Assembly: GCA_963801475.1 (NCBI GenBank)
Contig: CAWDEX010000001.1
Coordinates: 1,240,001-1,304,000, forward strand
Length of the DNA stretch: 64,000 nucleotides
Direction: 5' to 3'
Source of the DNA: DAOMFB01 sp963801475
GTDB lineage: Bacteria > Acidobacteriota > Thermoanaerobaculia > UBA5066
Under the pieces are notes generated by a model, which saw nothing but the letters and a program-made list of their open reading frames with translations, ran no database searches and was not told where the DNA came from. The position numbers and the translations under genes were made by a program. This document shows, in pieces, positions 8,779 through 16,585 of this stretch; the stretch's first letter is position 1; every line of letters starts with the position of its first letter.

Positions 8779-9207
8779 ATGTCAGAAGAGACCGCTCCGA
8801 ACCCGCCGGCGGCGCTTCCGCCGATCGTCTTTCCTCCGACGCCTCAGGGGGACGCGAAGAAGAGCGGGTGCCTCTCGTGGGGGCTGATCGGCTGTGCCGG
8901 CGCCTCCGTCGTCGTGATCGTCGGGCTCGTCTTTTTGATGTCGAACGCGCGGCAGATGATGGACTGGGCCCTGAACAAGGTCCAGGACGCCGTCCTGATG
9001 GGCTGCACGGCCGACGTGACCGCCGCGGACAAGGCCGAGTTCCGGGAGGCGTTCGGCCGGTTCCGGAACGCCGCGACGGCGAACAAGGCGACGCCCGAGC
9101 AGGTGAAGGAGGTCCAGGAGAAGGCGACGGCGGCGGTGGCGGACGGCAAGGTGACGCCGGAGGAGCTCCGGGATCTGTCCGCCGCGCTGAAGAAGGCCGT
9201 CCCCTAG
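8779..9207 (+). CDS. Small single-pass membrane protein, function unknown
   Basis: 142 residues. A Pro-rich N-terminus (SEETAPNPPAALPPIVFPP) is followed by one membrane segment (about 32-58, LSWGLIGCAGASVVVIVGLVF) and a helical Lys/Ala/Glu-rich region (about 75-142). The start ATG at 8779 is the one closest to the divergent PBP gene; the frame extends further upstream, but there it is antisense to that gene. I recognise no family. It ends one base before uvrB starts, suggesting co-transcription. Confidence 0.7.
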   Translation: MSEETAPNPPAALPPIVFPPTPQGDAKKSGCLSWGLIGCAGASVVVIVGLVFLMSNARQMMDWALNKVQDAVLMGCTADVTAADKAEFREAFGRFRNAATANKATPEQVKEVQEKATAAVADGKVTPEELRDLSAALKKAVP

Positions 9208-9208
9208 C

Positions 9209-11194
9209 GTGTTCCCGTTCGAGGTCGTCTCCCCCCTGACGCCCTCCGGCGACCAGCCGCAGGCCATCGAGGCGCTCGTCGCGGGATTCCGCGAGGGGAA
9301 GACGAAGCAGGTTCTCCTCGGCGTGACGGGGTCGGGCAAGACCTTCACGATGGCGAAGGTCGTCGAGGCGCTGGACCGCCCGACCCTCGTCCTGTCGCAC
9401 AACAAGACGCTCGCGGCGCAGCTCTATCAGGAGTTCAAGGGGTTCTTCCCGAAGAACCGCGTCGAGTACTTCGTCTCCTACTACGACTACTACCAGCCCG
9501 AGGCCTACGTCCCGCAGTCGGACACCTACATCGAGAAGGAGACCGACATCAATGAGGAGATCGACAAGCTCCGGATCTCGGCCACCGCGTCTCTCTTCGA
9601 GCGCCGCGACGTCCTGATCGTGGCGTCGGTCTCCTGCATCTACGGCCTGGGAAGCCCGGAGTCGTTCGGGAAGATGGCCATCGAGTTCGCGACGGGGGCC
9701 CGCTACGGCATGACGTGGTACCTGAAGCGGCTCGTCGAGGCGCAGTACGAACGGACGGCCCTCGACCTGATGCGGGGCGGCTTCCGGGTCCGGGGCGATC
9801 TCCTCGAGATCCAGCCTTCCTACGACGACACGGGGCTCCGCGTGGAATTCTTCGGCGACGAGATCGACCGGGTCTCGCGCTTCGAGATCGTGACCGGGAA
9901 GACCCTCGAGACGATCCCCCGTTTCGAGCTCTTCCCGAAGTCGCACTACGTCACCCCGGAAGAGACCCGGCAGCGGGCGCTCGGCTCCATCGAGGCGGAG
10001 CTGGTCGTCCGGCTCGAGGAGCTGAAGAACGACGGGAAGCTCCTCGAAGCCCAGCGTCTCGAACAGCGGACGCGCTTCGACCTCGAGATGATGCGCGAGC
10101 TGGGCTACTGCGCCGGCATCGAGAACTACTCCCGCCACCTCTCGGGGCGCCGGGCGGGGGAGCCGCCGCCCACCCTCCTCGACTACTTCCCCGAGGGCTA
10201 CCTGACGATCGTCGACGAGAGCCACCAGACCCTCCCTCAGCTCCGCGCCATGTTCCACGGCGACCGCTCCCGGAAGGCGACGCTCGTCGAATACGGCTTC
10301 CGTCTCCCCTCCGCGCTGGACAACCGGCCGCTCACCTTCGAGGAGTGGCTGGAGCGCACGGGACAGCGCCTCTTCGTCTCGGCCACCCCCGCGGCGTACG
10401 AGCTCGAGGAGACCGGGGGCGAGGTCGTGGAGCAGGTCATCCGGCCCACGGGGCTCCTCGACCCGCCCATCGAGGTGCGGCCGGTGAAGGGGCAGGTGGA
10501 CGACCTCCTCTCGCGCGTGAGGGAGCGGACGAAGCGCGGGGAGCGGACGCTCGTGACGACCCTGACGAAGCGGATGGCCGAGGACCTCACGAACTACTTT
10601 CTCGAGCTGGGGGTGCGCGTGAGGTACCTCCACTCGGACGTGGAGACGCTCGAGAGGGTCCAGATCATCGGCGACTTCCGCCGGGGGGTCTTCGACGTGC
10701 TGGTCGGCGTGAACCTCCTTCGCGAGGGCCTCGACCTCCCGGAGGTCTCGCTCGTCGCCGTCCTCGACGCCGACAAGGAAGGGTTCCTCCGTTCCGAGAC
10801 GTCGCTCATCCAGACGGCCGGCCGCGCGGCGCGGAACCTGAACGGGATTGCGGTCTTCTACGCCGATCGCCTCACGGACTCGATCCGGCGGGCCGTCTCC
10901 GAGACCGAGAGGCGCCGATCGGCGCAGAAGGCGTTCAACGACGCGCACGGGATCGTCCCCGAGTCGATCGTCAAGTCCGTCGACTCGCCGCTCCTCGCCA
11001 TGGCGAACCTCGACTACCTCGAGCCGCAGCGGGCGGGGGAGCGGAAGGAGCCGCGAAGCCTCGCCGCGCTCGATTCCGAGATCGGCGACCTCGAGAAGAG
11101 GATGAAAGAGGCGGCGCGGGCCCTGGAATTCGAGACGGCCGCCTCGCTCCGGGACCGGATCCGTGAGCTCCGCGCCCTGAAGCTCTTCGGGTGA
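9209..11194 (+). CDS. uvrB: Excinuclease ABC subunit B
   Basis: DNA damage-verification helicase of nucleotide excision repair. The 661-residue protein starts FEVVSPLTPSGDQPQAIEAL, has Walker A GVTGSGKTFTMAKV (about 39-52), the beta-hairpin YYDYYQPEAYVP, the DEAD-like box IVDESHQTLPQ, helicase motifs VGVNLLREGLDLPEVSLV and QTAGRAARN, and a C-terminal UVR motif (LEKRMKEAARALEFETAASL). The start codon is GTG at 9209, one base after the preceding stop. This is full length for the family. Confidence 0.98.
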   Translation: MFPFEVVSPLTPSGDQPQAIEALVAGFREGKTKQVLLGVTGSGKTFTMAKVVEALDRPTLVLSHNKTLAAQLYQEFKGFFPKNRVEYFVSYYDYYQPEAYVPQSDTYIEKETDINEEIDKLRISATASLFERRDVLIVASVSCIYGLGSPESFGKMAIEFATGARYGMTWYLKRLVEAQYERTALDLMRGGFRVRGDLLEIQPSYDDTGLRVEFFGDEIDRVSRFEIVTGKTLETIPRFELFPKSHYVTPEETRQRALGSIEAELVVRLEELKNDGKLLEAQRLEQRTRFDLEMMRELGYCAGIENYSRHLSGRRAGEPPPTLLDYFPEGYLTIVDESHQTLPQLRAMFHGDRSRKATLVEYGFRLPSALDNRPLTFEEWLERTGQRLFVSATPAAYELEETGGEVVEQVIRPTGLLDPPIEVRPVKGQVDDLLSRVRERTKRGERTLVTTLTKRMAEDLTNYFLELGVRVRYLHSDVETLERVQIIGDFRRGVFDVLVGVNLLREGLDLPEVSLVAVLDADKEGFLRSETSLIQTAGRAARNLNGIAVFYADRLTDSIRRAVSETERRRSAQKAFNDAHGIVPESIVKSVDSPLLAMANLDYLEPQRAGERKEPRSLAALDSEIGDLEKRMKEAARALEFETAASLRDRIRELRALKLFG

Positions 11195-11247
11195 CGACGG
11201 AGCGGCGAACCCGTTTCTGCGTAGACTTCGGGGGTAAGGAGACTTGG

Positions 11248-11529
11248 ATGAAGGTCACGCGGCGATTCCGGGTCCGCGACAGCGGAGACGGCCTCCATTA
11301 CCAGCTGGAGGTCGACGAGGTTCCGGTGGGCGGCAGCGACTTTCTCGGGATCGAGGAGAGCGTTCCTCAGGGCCACGGGGACTCGGTCCTCGACCGGATG
11401 ATCCGGCAGGGCGTCCAGCGGACTTCGGCCACGGCGTTTCTCTGGCAGCTTCTGGAGGAGAGGAAGAGGCGGGAGCAGGCGGGCGGAGCCCTCTTCGTCT
11501 GGGAGCAGAAGTTCGAGTGCGACGTCTGA
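11248..11529 (+). CDS. Small protein of unknown function
   Basis: 93 residues beginning MKVTRRFRVRDSGDGLHYQLEVDEVP and ending FVWEQKFECDV. I do not recognise the family. The ATG at 11248 is preferred because AAGGAG lies 8 bp upstream; a GTG at 11191 overlapping the uvrB stop would add 19 residues. Third-position GC bias supports coding. No membrane segment or signal peptide is visible. It is probably in the uvrB transcript. Confidence 0.6.
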   Translation: MKVTRRFRVRDSGDGLHYQLEVDEVPVGGSDFLGIEESVPQGHGDSVLDRMIRQGVQRTSATAFLWQLLEERKRREQAGGALFVWEQKFECDV

Positions 11530-11595
11530 GCCGGGCACGCTAAGCGCCGGACCGGACCCGGCGGACTGGTCTCGCTCAGCGGGGGATTGTCTTGG

Positions 11596-11685
11596 CTAGC
11601 CCTTTCTCGCCACCTGGGTCAGGCCCTCTCCGACGCCCTTCACGACATTTCCGAACCTGAATCCCAAGGCCCCTCCCGACACCTA
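11596..11685 (-). other. In-frame continuation past an amber codon: double-glycine site and core of a bacteriocin-like peptide
   Basis: The short gene at 11683-11805 ends TELADADLD and then a TAG (11683-11685, complement). Reading on in the same frame gives VSGGALGFRFGNVV and, after a further 14 residues ending VARKG, a second TAG at 11596-11598. The segment D-L-D-x-V-S-G-G is the classic end of double-glycine leader peptides, where x is usually Gln, Lys or Asn; one base change (CAG to TAG) would explain the stop. The 24-residue segment after GG is small, Gly-rich and cationic, like a bacteriocin core. It could be a decayed gene, a sequencing error, or a readthrough product. Confidence 0.6.
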
Positions 11686-11805
11686 GTCGAGATCCGCGTC
11701 GGCGAGTTCGGTCTTGTTCTCGGGCGGCGGCTGCGGTGTCGTCACAGAGAGCTGCTTCTCATTCGGAGTCGCGTCGGGACGTGCGGAATCCTTCGTATCC
11801 GACAT
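11683..11805 (-). CDS. Double-glycine-type leader peptide (bacteriocin/RiPP-like precursor, truncated by amber codon)
   Basis: A 40-residue reading frame, MSDTKDSARPDAT...TELADADLD, hydrophilic and acidic at the end as leader peptides are. The start is well supported: on the complement, AGGAGGG lies about 8 bp before the ATG (11803-11805). It is too short to stand out by length, but its C-terminus (LADADLD) plus the next codons VSGG match the secretion/maturation leader consensus seen in Nif11-like, class II bacteriocin and related precursors. No maturase or peptidase-containing ABC exporter is encoded within the window, so it would be an orphan precursor here. The precise class cannot be assigned. 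Confidence 0.55.
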   Translation of the reverse strand: MSDTKDSARPDATPNEKQLSVTTPQPPPENKTELADADLD

Positions 11806-12024
11806 GGCTTGTCCCTCCTGATGAGACAGCGGCTCACGGCTGGCCGTCCCGATCAAGTTGTGCACATCGGGAACGAGCCGCGCCGGAGGCTCTCGAACTG
11901 CCGGGCCGTTCCATCCCGACGAGCCTGAATGAGTCATCCGACGCGTCGGCCGCCCCGTGGCCTGCGTCGACGACGGGGTCACGACCCCGGATCCCTCCGG
12001 ACCCTCAAGCTAAGATCCAGATGC

Positions 12025-12101
12025 GGGCCCGTAGCTCAGGTGGATAGAGCAACGGTTTCCTAAACCGTGTGCCGGGAGTTCGAGTCTCCCCGGGCCCACC
12101 A
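12025..12101 (+). tRNA. tRNA-Arg (anticodon CCU)
   Basis: A complete cloverleaf is seen: acceptor GGGCCCG paired with CGGGCCC, D arm GCTC...GAGC, anticodon stem ACGGT/ACCGT with loop TTCCTAA (anticodon CCT in DNA), five-base variable region, T arm GGGAG-TTCGAGT-CTCCC, discriminator A and an encoded CCA. It reads the codon AGG. A TAAGAT hexamer (12011-12016) is at a plausible -10 position. Confidence 0.97.
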
Positions 12102-12108
12102 CCCTCCG

Positions 12109-12342
12109 TCATCCCTTCGCGGACCGCTCCACCTTCACGTGCTCGACGTGCACGACCCTGTTCGCGCGAACTGCCGCCGCGGGTCCGAGGGGGAGGAAGT
12201 CGTCCTCCTGCCGCGCGACGTACTTGGCGAAGGCGTCCGTCACCTCCGTCACGTCGTCGAGGTCGTGGAACATCCGGAACTCGACCGGCCGGCCGAGCCC
12301 CTCGACCGTCAGCCGGAAGGTGTGAAGGAAGTTGTGCTCCAT
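12109..12342 (-). CDS. Small conserved-looking protein of unknown function
   Basis: 77 residues starting MEHNFLHTFRLTVEGLGRPV and ending HVKVERSAKG. The ATG (12340-12342 on the complement) has GGAGGAG 5 bp upstream, an excellent ribosome-binding site. The composition is mixed and soluble, with no signal peptide or metal motif; I cannot name a family. It converges on the tRNA gene with a 7-bp gap and diverges from the glycosyltransferase at 12382 with a 39-bp gap. Confidence 0.6.
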   Translation of the reverse strand: MEHNFLHTFRLTVEGLGRPVEFRMFHDLDDVTEVTDAFAKYVARQEDDFLPLGPAAAVRANRVVHVEHVKVERSAKG

Positions 12343-12381
12343 GCGTCTCCTCCGGCGGCCATTCTCGCGTATCGTTCGCCC

Positions 12382-14013
12382 GTGACCGGGACGCCGGGCG
12401 CCGCGACGTCGCGGCGCGTCGCTTGGCTCCTCGCCCTCGCGGCGGGGGCGCTCTGCTTCCTCGCCGGGACCCAGCGCGACTTCTGGGCGCCTGACGAGCC
12501 CGATTTCGCCGAGCAGACGCGCGAGATGATCGAGCGGCACGACCTGCTGATCCCCTACCAGAACGGCGTCCCCTACTCCGAGAAGCCCCCTCTCTTCTAC
12601 TGGGCGATGGCGCTGACGACGCCCCTCTCGGGCCTCGACGTCCACCCGGCCACGACGCGCCTGCCGTCGGCCCTCGGCGCCGCCGCGATGGTCTTCGGAG
12701 CGGCGTGGCTCGCAGGCCGCCGGGGCGGACGGACGGAGGCGCTCCTCGCGGGCGCCGTGACGGCGACGGCGCCGGTGGTCTGGTGGCAGGGCCAGTTCCT
12801 CCAGATCGACGCCTTTTTTTCCGCCCTCGTCTTCTGGGGTTTCGTGGCCGAGTGGGGCGTCTGGAACGATCCGGAGCACGCGGGGCGTTGGCGGTGGGCG
12901 CTCCACCTCCTGATCCCCGCGGCCATCCTCGCCAAGGGTCCTCTCGCGGTCGTCCTCCTCGGCCTCGTGGCCGCGGTCGAGTGCGTCCGCGTCCGGTCGG
13001 CCCGCCCCCTCCTCAACCTCGGCCCGGTGAGGGGCGCGACGGTCGCGGTGCTTCTCGTCGTCCCCTGGTACGTCGCGGCCTCGCTCCACGGCGGGCGGGA
13101 CTACGCCTACGACCTGATCGTGAACCAGAACTGGAACCGGTTCTGGCACGCCTTCGACCACATCCAGCCCTGGTGGTTCTATGTGGAGTCGGTCTTCATC
13201 GACTTCGAGCCCTGGACGCTCCCGGCGCTCGCGGCGCCGTTCGTCCTCTCGCGGGCCGGCCTCTTCCGGGAGCGGACCGAGCTCCGCCACGCGGCGACGG
13301 TCTTCGCGGTCTGCTTCCTCTTCCTCTCGACCTCGCAGTCGAAGCAGGGGAAGTACCTCCTCGCCGCCTACCCGTTCGCCGCTCTCCTGCTCGCGGCGGC
13401 GGTCGCCGCGGCCGAGCGCGCGGGGCGGGACGGGTGGGCCGCCGCGGTCACGTTCTTCCGCGGCTGGGCACTCTTCGCGGCGCTCCTTTTCGTCGGGGCG
13501 GCCGTGGCGCTTCCGGTCGTCGTGGCGCGACGCTTTCCGGAGTACGCGCCGCTCGGTTGGGCCGTGGCCCTGCCCCTCGGCCTCGGCGGGGCCGGCGTGG
13601 CGGCGGTCCTCGCGGCGCGGCGCCGCGAGGCGGCTCCCGCCCTGCTCGCCCTCGCGGCCGTCCTGGCGGCGGGGGAGGCCTCGGCCGCCTTCTCAATCTT
13701 CCCGGCCATTGACGAGCGAAAGACGGGACGGAGCTTCTTCACGCGGCTCGCTCCACGGTTCGCCCACGGCGAGCCGCTCGCGTACTACGGCGACCCGTAC
13801 CGCTGCTATCCCATCCTCGTCATGCGGCGGAAGACGGCGCATACCCGGACCGAGGCGGAACTGGCAGCCTGGCTGGCCGCCGCGCCGGACGGGCAGGTCC
13901 TCGTCACCGAGGATCACCGGAGCCGTTGGACGGACCCTGCGCTCACGTCGCTCGTCGTGAAGGACAAGGCCCTGATCGGGTCGGGGTGGGTCGTTCTCCT
14001 GGGGCGGCCTTGA
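12382..14013 (+). CDS. GT83-type (ArnT/PMT-like) membrane glycosyltransferase
   Basis: 543 residues with about eleven to twelve membrane segments. The ArnT/PMT signatures are present near the N-terminus: APDEPDFAEQTREM (the acidic DExxxA motif of the first periplasmic loop) and SEKPPLFYWAMAL (the KPPLYYW motif). Such enzymes transfer a sugar from a polyprenyl-phosphate donor to lipid A, protein or glycan on the periplasmic side; the substrate here is unknown. The GTG start at 12382 is chosen because upstream sequence in this frame is antisense to the small gene and does not look coding. The next gene, a LPS-kinase-like protein, overlaps its stop, which suggests a joint envelope role. Confidence 0.85.
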   Translation: MTGTPGAATSRRVAWLLALAAGALCFLAGTQRDFWAPDEPDFAEQTREMIERHDLLIPYQNGVPYSEKPPLFYWAMALTTPLSGLDVHPATTRLPSALGAAAMVFGAAWLAGRRGGRTEALLAGAVTATAPVVWWQGQFLQIDAFFSALVFWGFVAEWGVWNDPEHAGRWRWALHLLIPAAILAKGPLAVVLLGLVAAVECVRVRSARPLLNLGPVRGATVAVLLVVPWYVAASLHGGRDYAYDLIVNQNWNRFWHAFDHIQPWWFYVESVFIDFEPWTLPALAAPFVLSRAGLFRERTELRHAATVFAVCFLFLSTSQSKQGKYLLAAYPFAALLLAAAVAAAERAGRDGWAAAVTFFRGWALFAALLFVGAAVALPVVVARRFPEYAPLGWAVALPLGLGGAGVAAVLAARRREAAPALLALAAVLAAGEASAAFSIFPAIDERKTGRSFFTRLAPRFAHGEPLAYYGDPYRCYPILVMRRKTAHTRTEAELAAWLAAAPDGQVLVTEDHRSRWTDPALTSLVVKDKALIGSGWVVLLGRP

Positions 14014-14735
14014 CCAACCTCTCGCGGGAGATCGAGTTCCCGCCGGACCCGGTCCGCTATCCGGGACGACACGAGGTCGTCGAGGCGGTGCTCCGGCGCG
14101 GCGGCGAGGCGATTCCCGTCGTCGTCAAGAAGACGAGGACATCCTTCTTCGAGAGACCGGGCCGGACGCGCTCCGACCGGTCGGCGGCCGTGGCGCGCCG
14201 CCTGATCGCTCGGGGCATCCCGACCCCCGAGCCCCTCGGCGTGGCACACGTCGGCGGCGAGGACTGGTACGTGAGCCGGCGGCTGGAAGGCGCCGTCCAG
14301 ATCCGCGACTGGTTCCTCGAGCGCGACGATCCCGGCCGCGGGGCGCCGCGCCTCCGGATTCCCTTCGAGCAGGTCGTCGCGGCTCTCGGTCGCCTCGCCC
14401 GTCGGATGCACGACCAGGGAGTCTTCTTCCGGGACCTCTCCGACGGAAACGTCCTCGTGACGCGGGACGGCGACGGCTTCCGGATCTGGCTCGTCGACCT
14501 GACCCGCGCGAGGTTCTCGGACTCGCCGGTTTCATTCTGGAACCGCCTCCGGGACCTCTCGAGGCCGGGCCTCAACAGGACGGAGGACCGCAAGCTTCTC
14601 CTGAGCTGCTACTTCGATCCGGAGCCGGTTCCCCCGTCGGTGGAGCGAAGGCTCTCTCTGTTTCGCCGGCGAATCGTCTTCTGGGACGATCTCAAGGCCG
14701 GGCTCCGGCCGTGGCGACGTTCGGAGGGAGCGTGA
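14010..14735 (+). CDS. WaaP/KdkA-like lipopolysaccharide kinase family protein
   Basis: 241 residues with an atypical protein-kinase fold: VVVKKTRTSFFER (Lys of the N-lobe), the catalytic loop RMHDQGVFFRDLSDGNVLV (Asp and Asn), and the metal-binding Asp in IWLVDLTRARF. Members phosphorylate Kdo or heptose residues of LPS core in the cytoplasm. The start is TTG at 14010, overlapping the TGA of the upstream glycosyltransferase (TTGA), so the two are coupled. The pairing supports outer-membrane glycolipid modification; the exact acceptor is inference. Confidence 0.75.
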   Translation: MTNLSREIEFPPDPVRYPGRHEVVEAVLRRGGEAIPVVVKKTRTSFFERPGRTRSDRSAAVARRLIARGIPTPEPLGVAHVGGEDWYVSRRLEGAVQIRDWFLERDDPGRGAPRLRIPFEQVVAALGRLARRMHDQGVFFRDLSDGNVLVTRDGDGFRIWLVDLTRARFSDSPVSFWNRLRDLSRPGLNRTEDRKLLLSCYFDPEPVPPSVERRLSLFRRRIVFWDDLKAGLRPWRRSEGA

Positions 14736-14738
14736 CGC

Positions 14739-14744
14739 TATCCT
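14739..14744 (+). promoter_or_regulatory. Possible -10 element of the ECF sigma operon
   Basis: TATCCT in the context CGCTATCCTTCGG lies just after the LPS-kinase-like gene and 138 bp before the sigma factor start. It matches the recurrent TATMCT-(C/T)CG signature seen in other gaps of this window. No -35 box is evident. The 146-bp gap to the sigma gene otherwise holds no recognisable feature. Confidence 0.25.
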
Positions 14745-14881
14745 TCGGGTGGCGAGCCGCTTAGCGGGTAAACCCCGGCCCGCCCGGGAGCGTCTCTAAA
14801 GGTGTGGGTGAGACGGGTTTCGCGCGTGTTCTCGAGTTTCCGGTACCCGCCGGCAGAGCTGAGGATCGTCGAGGTTTCGCC

Positions 14882-15499
14882 ATGAAGCCTGCGAAGGGCG
14901 CCGCCGACGACCCGCAGCGGGAGCGCCAGGAGTTCGAACGGTCGGAGATCGTGCGAATCCTCGCCGGCGAGACGGACCGGTTCGAGTACTTCGTCCGGAC
15001 GTACCAGAAGAGGATCTTCCGGCTGGCCTACACCCTCCTGCGCGACCCGGCCGAGGCCGACGGCCTGGCCCAGGACGTCTTCGTGAAGGCCTACCGGGGC
15101 CTCGTCGACTTCAAGGGAGACGCCGCGTTCGAGACGTGGGTGACGCGCATCGCCATCAACGCGGTCCGCGATCTCGTCCGGCGCCGGAAGCCGGTCGTCT
15201 CGTTCGGCGACCTGCGCGGGGACGACGCGGAGGACGGCCCGGAGCTTCCGGCCCGGCTGGACCCGGCCGATGGAACGTCCCCGGAGCGGGACCTGATGGC
15301 CCGCGAGATCCGGCGTCGGATCGCGGACGCGCTCGTGGGGCTCTCGCCGCGCCAGCGCGCCGTCTTCGTGATGAAGCACTACGAGGAACGGTCGATCGCC
15401 GAGATCGGCGCGGCGACCGGGCTGGACGAGGGAACGATCAAGTCGCATCTCTTCCGTGCCGCGCGCAAGCTGCGGGCGCGGCTGGAGGACCTCCGATGA
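14882..15499 (+). CDS. ECF RNA polymerase sigma factor (SigE/RpoE-like)
   Basis: 205 residues. Region 2 is visible as FEYFVRTYQKRIFRLAYTLLRDPAEADGLAQDVFVKAYRGL and region 4 as LVGLSPRQRAVFVMKHYEERSIAEIG, with the helix-turn-helix LDEGTIKSHLFRAARKL. It should direct RNA polymerase to stress-specific promoters. The ATG at 14882 has GAGG 7 bp upstream. It overlaps the anti-sigma gene by 4 bp (ATGA), the usual layout for a sigma and its inhibitor. Confidence 0.93.
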   Translation: MKPAKGAADDPQRERQEFERSEIVRILAGETDRFEYFVRTYQKRIFRLAYTLLRDPAEADGLAQDVFVKAYRGLVDFKGDAAFETWVTRIAINAVRDLVRRRKPVVSFGDLRGDDAEDGPELPARLDPADGTSPERDLMAREIRRRIADALVGLSPRQRAVFVMKHYEERSIAEIGAATGLDEGTIKSHLFRAARKLRARLEDLR

Positions 15500-16050
15500 A
15501 GACAGCAGACGATCGCCATCTCACGCCGGACGAGGTCGTCGAACGGGTCTTCCCGCCCGACGACCGGCCCGAGGCCGTGCCGGTCCATCTCGCCACCTGC
15601 GCGTCGTGCCAGGAGAAAGTGGCGCGGCTCCGCGAGGCCTGGCTGCTGGACCGCGGCGCCGTCGACGGCGTCGTGGACGCGCTGCCCGGGGGATTCTGGG
15701 AAGGGCAGCGCGCCGCCATCCTCCGGACGATCGAAGGCGTCCCGGTGCCGGAGCGCCCGGAGACGAGCGGCATCCGCCCGTTCCCGGCGGCCCGGACGAA
15801 GGGGTTCTTCCGGCGTCCTCTCCTCGCCCTGTCGAGCCTCGCCGCGGCGCTGGCCCTCGTCGCGGTCGTCTCCGTCCACCGCTTCGGCGGGCCGGAGACG
15901 ACGGGAAAGGGATCGAGCGCGATGGCGACGCCTGCCGCGACGGTCACCCCGTCGGGCGACCAGGCGGACGACGAGCTGCTCCTCTCCATCGACCGGATAC
16001 TCAGTGAGGAGCCGGCGTACACTTCCCTCCTTCCCGACGGTACGACCTGA
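15496..16050 (+). CDS. Zinc-finger-type anti-sigma factor, single-pass membrane protein
   Basis: 184 residues. The N-terminal cytoplasmic part carries a zinc-anti-sigma-like motif, HLATCASCQEK (HxxxCxxC, about 34-44). A membrane segment (about 113-131, LLALSSLAAALALVAVVSV) separates it from a ~50-residue periplasmic tail rich in Thr/Ala with an acidic end. Such proteins hold an ECF sigma at the membrane until an envelope signal arrives. It overlaps the sigma gene and is followed 10 bp later by a CpxP-like periplasmic protein, a plausible sensor. Confidence 0.82.
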   Translation: MKTADDRHLTPDEVVERVFPPDDRPEAVPVHLATCASCQEKVARLREAWLLDRGAVDGVVDALPGGFWEGQRAAILRTIEGVPVPERPETSGIRPFPAARTKGFFRRPLLALSSLAAALALVAVVSVHRFGGPETTGKGSSAMATPAATVTPSGDQADDELLLSIDRILSEEPAYTSLLPDGTT

Positions 16051-16060
16051 GGAGCCTGCA

Positions 16061-16576
16061 ATGCGCGTCCGCCCCCTTGCCTTCCTCCTCGCCACGGCGG
16101 CCCTCGCGGCCGGCACGGTCCGCGCCCAGATGTCCGAAACGCCCCCCGGAAAGTGGTGGAAACGCCCGACGGTCGTCCAGGCGCTGGCACTGACGCCGGA
16201 GCAGCAGGAGAAGCTGGACCAGATCTTCGCGAAGAACCGACGCGACTTCATCGATCTGAAGGCCGACGCGGAGAAGAAGCAGCTCGACCTCGAAGAGCTC
16301 ATGGCGAAGAAGGACAGCGATCCGAAGAAGGTCACGGCCGCCATCGACGCTCTGGAGCAGTCGCGGGCCAGGCTCCGGAGGACCACCTCGCTGATGCTCC
16401 TTGAGATGCGCGGCGTTCTCGACGAGGCACAGTGGAAGAAGGTCATGGAGCGCGCCGAGCTGTGGCGTCAGGAACGGCGGGAACGGTTCCGCGAAGGAGG
16501 GCCGCGGCACGGGGCCGAGGGCGCTCCGCCGGGTCCCCCGCGGGGGCCCCGGCCCACGGCCGAACCGAAGGACTAG
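16061..16576 (+). CDS. Spy/CpxP-like periplasmic protein (LTxxQ family)
   Basis: 171 residues with a signal peptide (about 1-23, cleavage after VRA). The mature part is helical and contains ALTPEQQEKLDQIF, the LTxxQ motif, followed by long amphipathic helices (EKKQLDLEELMAKKD; LMLLEMRGVLDEAQWKKVME) and a Pro/Gly/Arg-rich tail. Relatives (Spy, CpxP, ZraP, CnrX) act as periplasmic chaperones or sensors. Placed after the sigma/anti-sigma pair it may modulate release of the sigma factor; only one His is visible, so metal sensing of the CnrX type is doubtful. ATG at 16061 has TGAGGAG upstream. Confidence 0.8.
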   Translation: MRVRPLAFLLATAALAAGTVRAQMSETPPGKWWKRPTVVQALALTPEQQEKLDQIFAKNRRDFIDLKADAEKKQLDLEELMAKKDSDPKKVTAAIDALEQSRARLRRTTSLMLLEMRGVLDEAQWKKVMERAELWRQERRERFREGGPRHGAEGAPPGPPRGPRPTAEPKD

Positions 16577-16585
16577 GCGTCCCGC

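Noticed and set aside
7634..10948. A minus-strand frame of 1104 codons spanning uvrB and the PBP gene
   Set aside because: It crosses two well-supported genes in the wrong frame and has low-complexity composition; a GC-driven artefact.
11587..11928. Plus-strand frame of 113 codons in the region before the tRNA gene
   Set aside because: No ribosome-binding site, unnatural composition, and the minus-strand leader peptide gene in the same place has a strong start signal.
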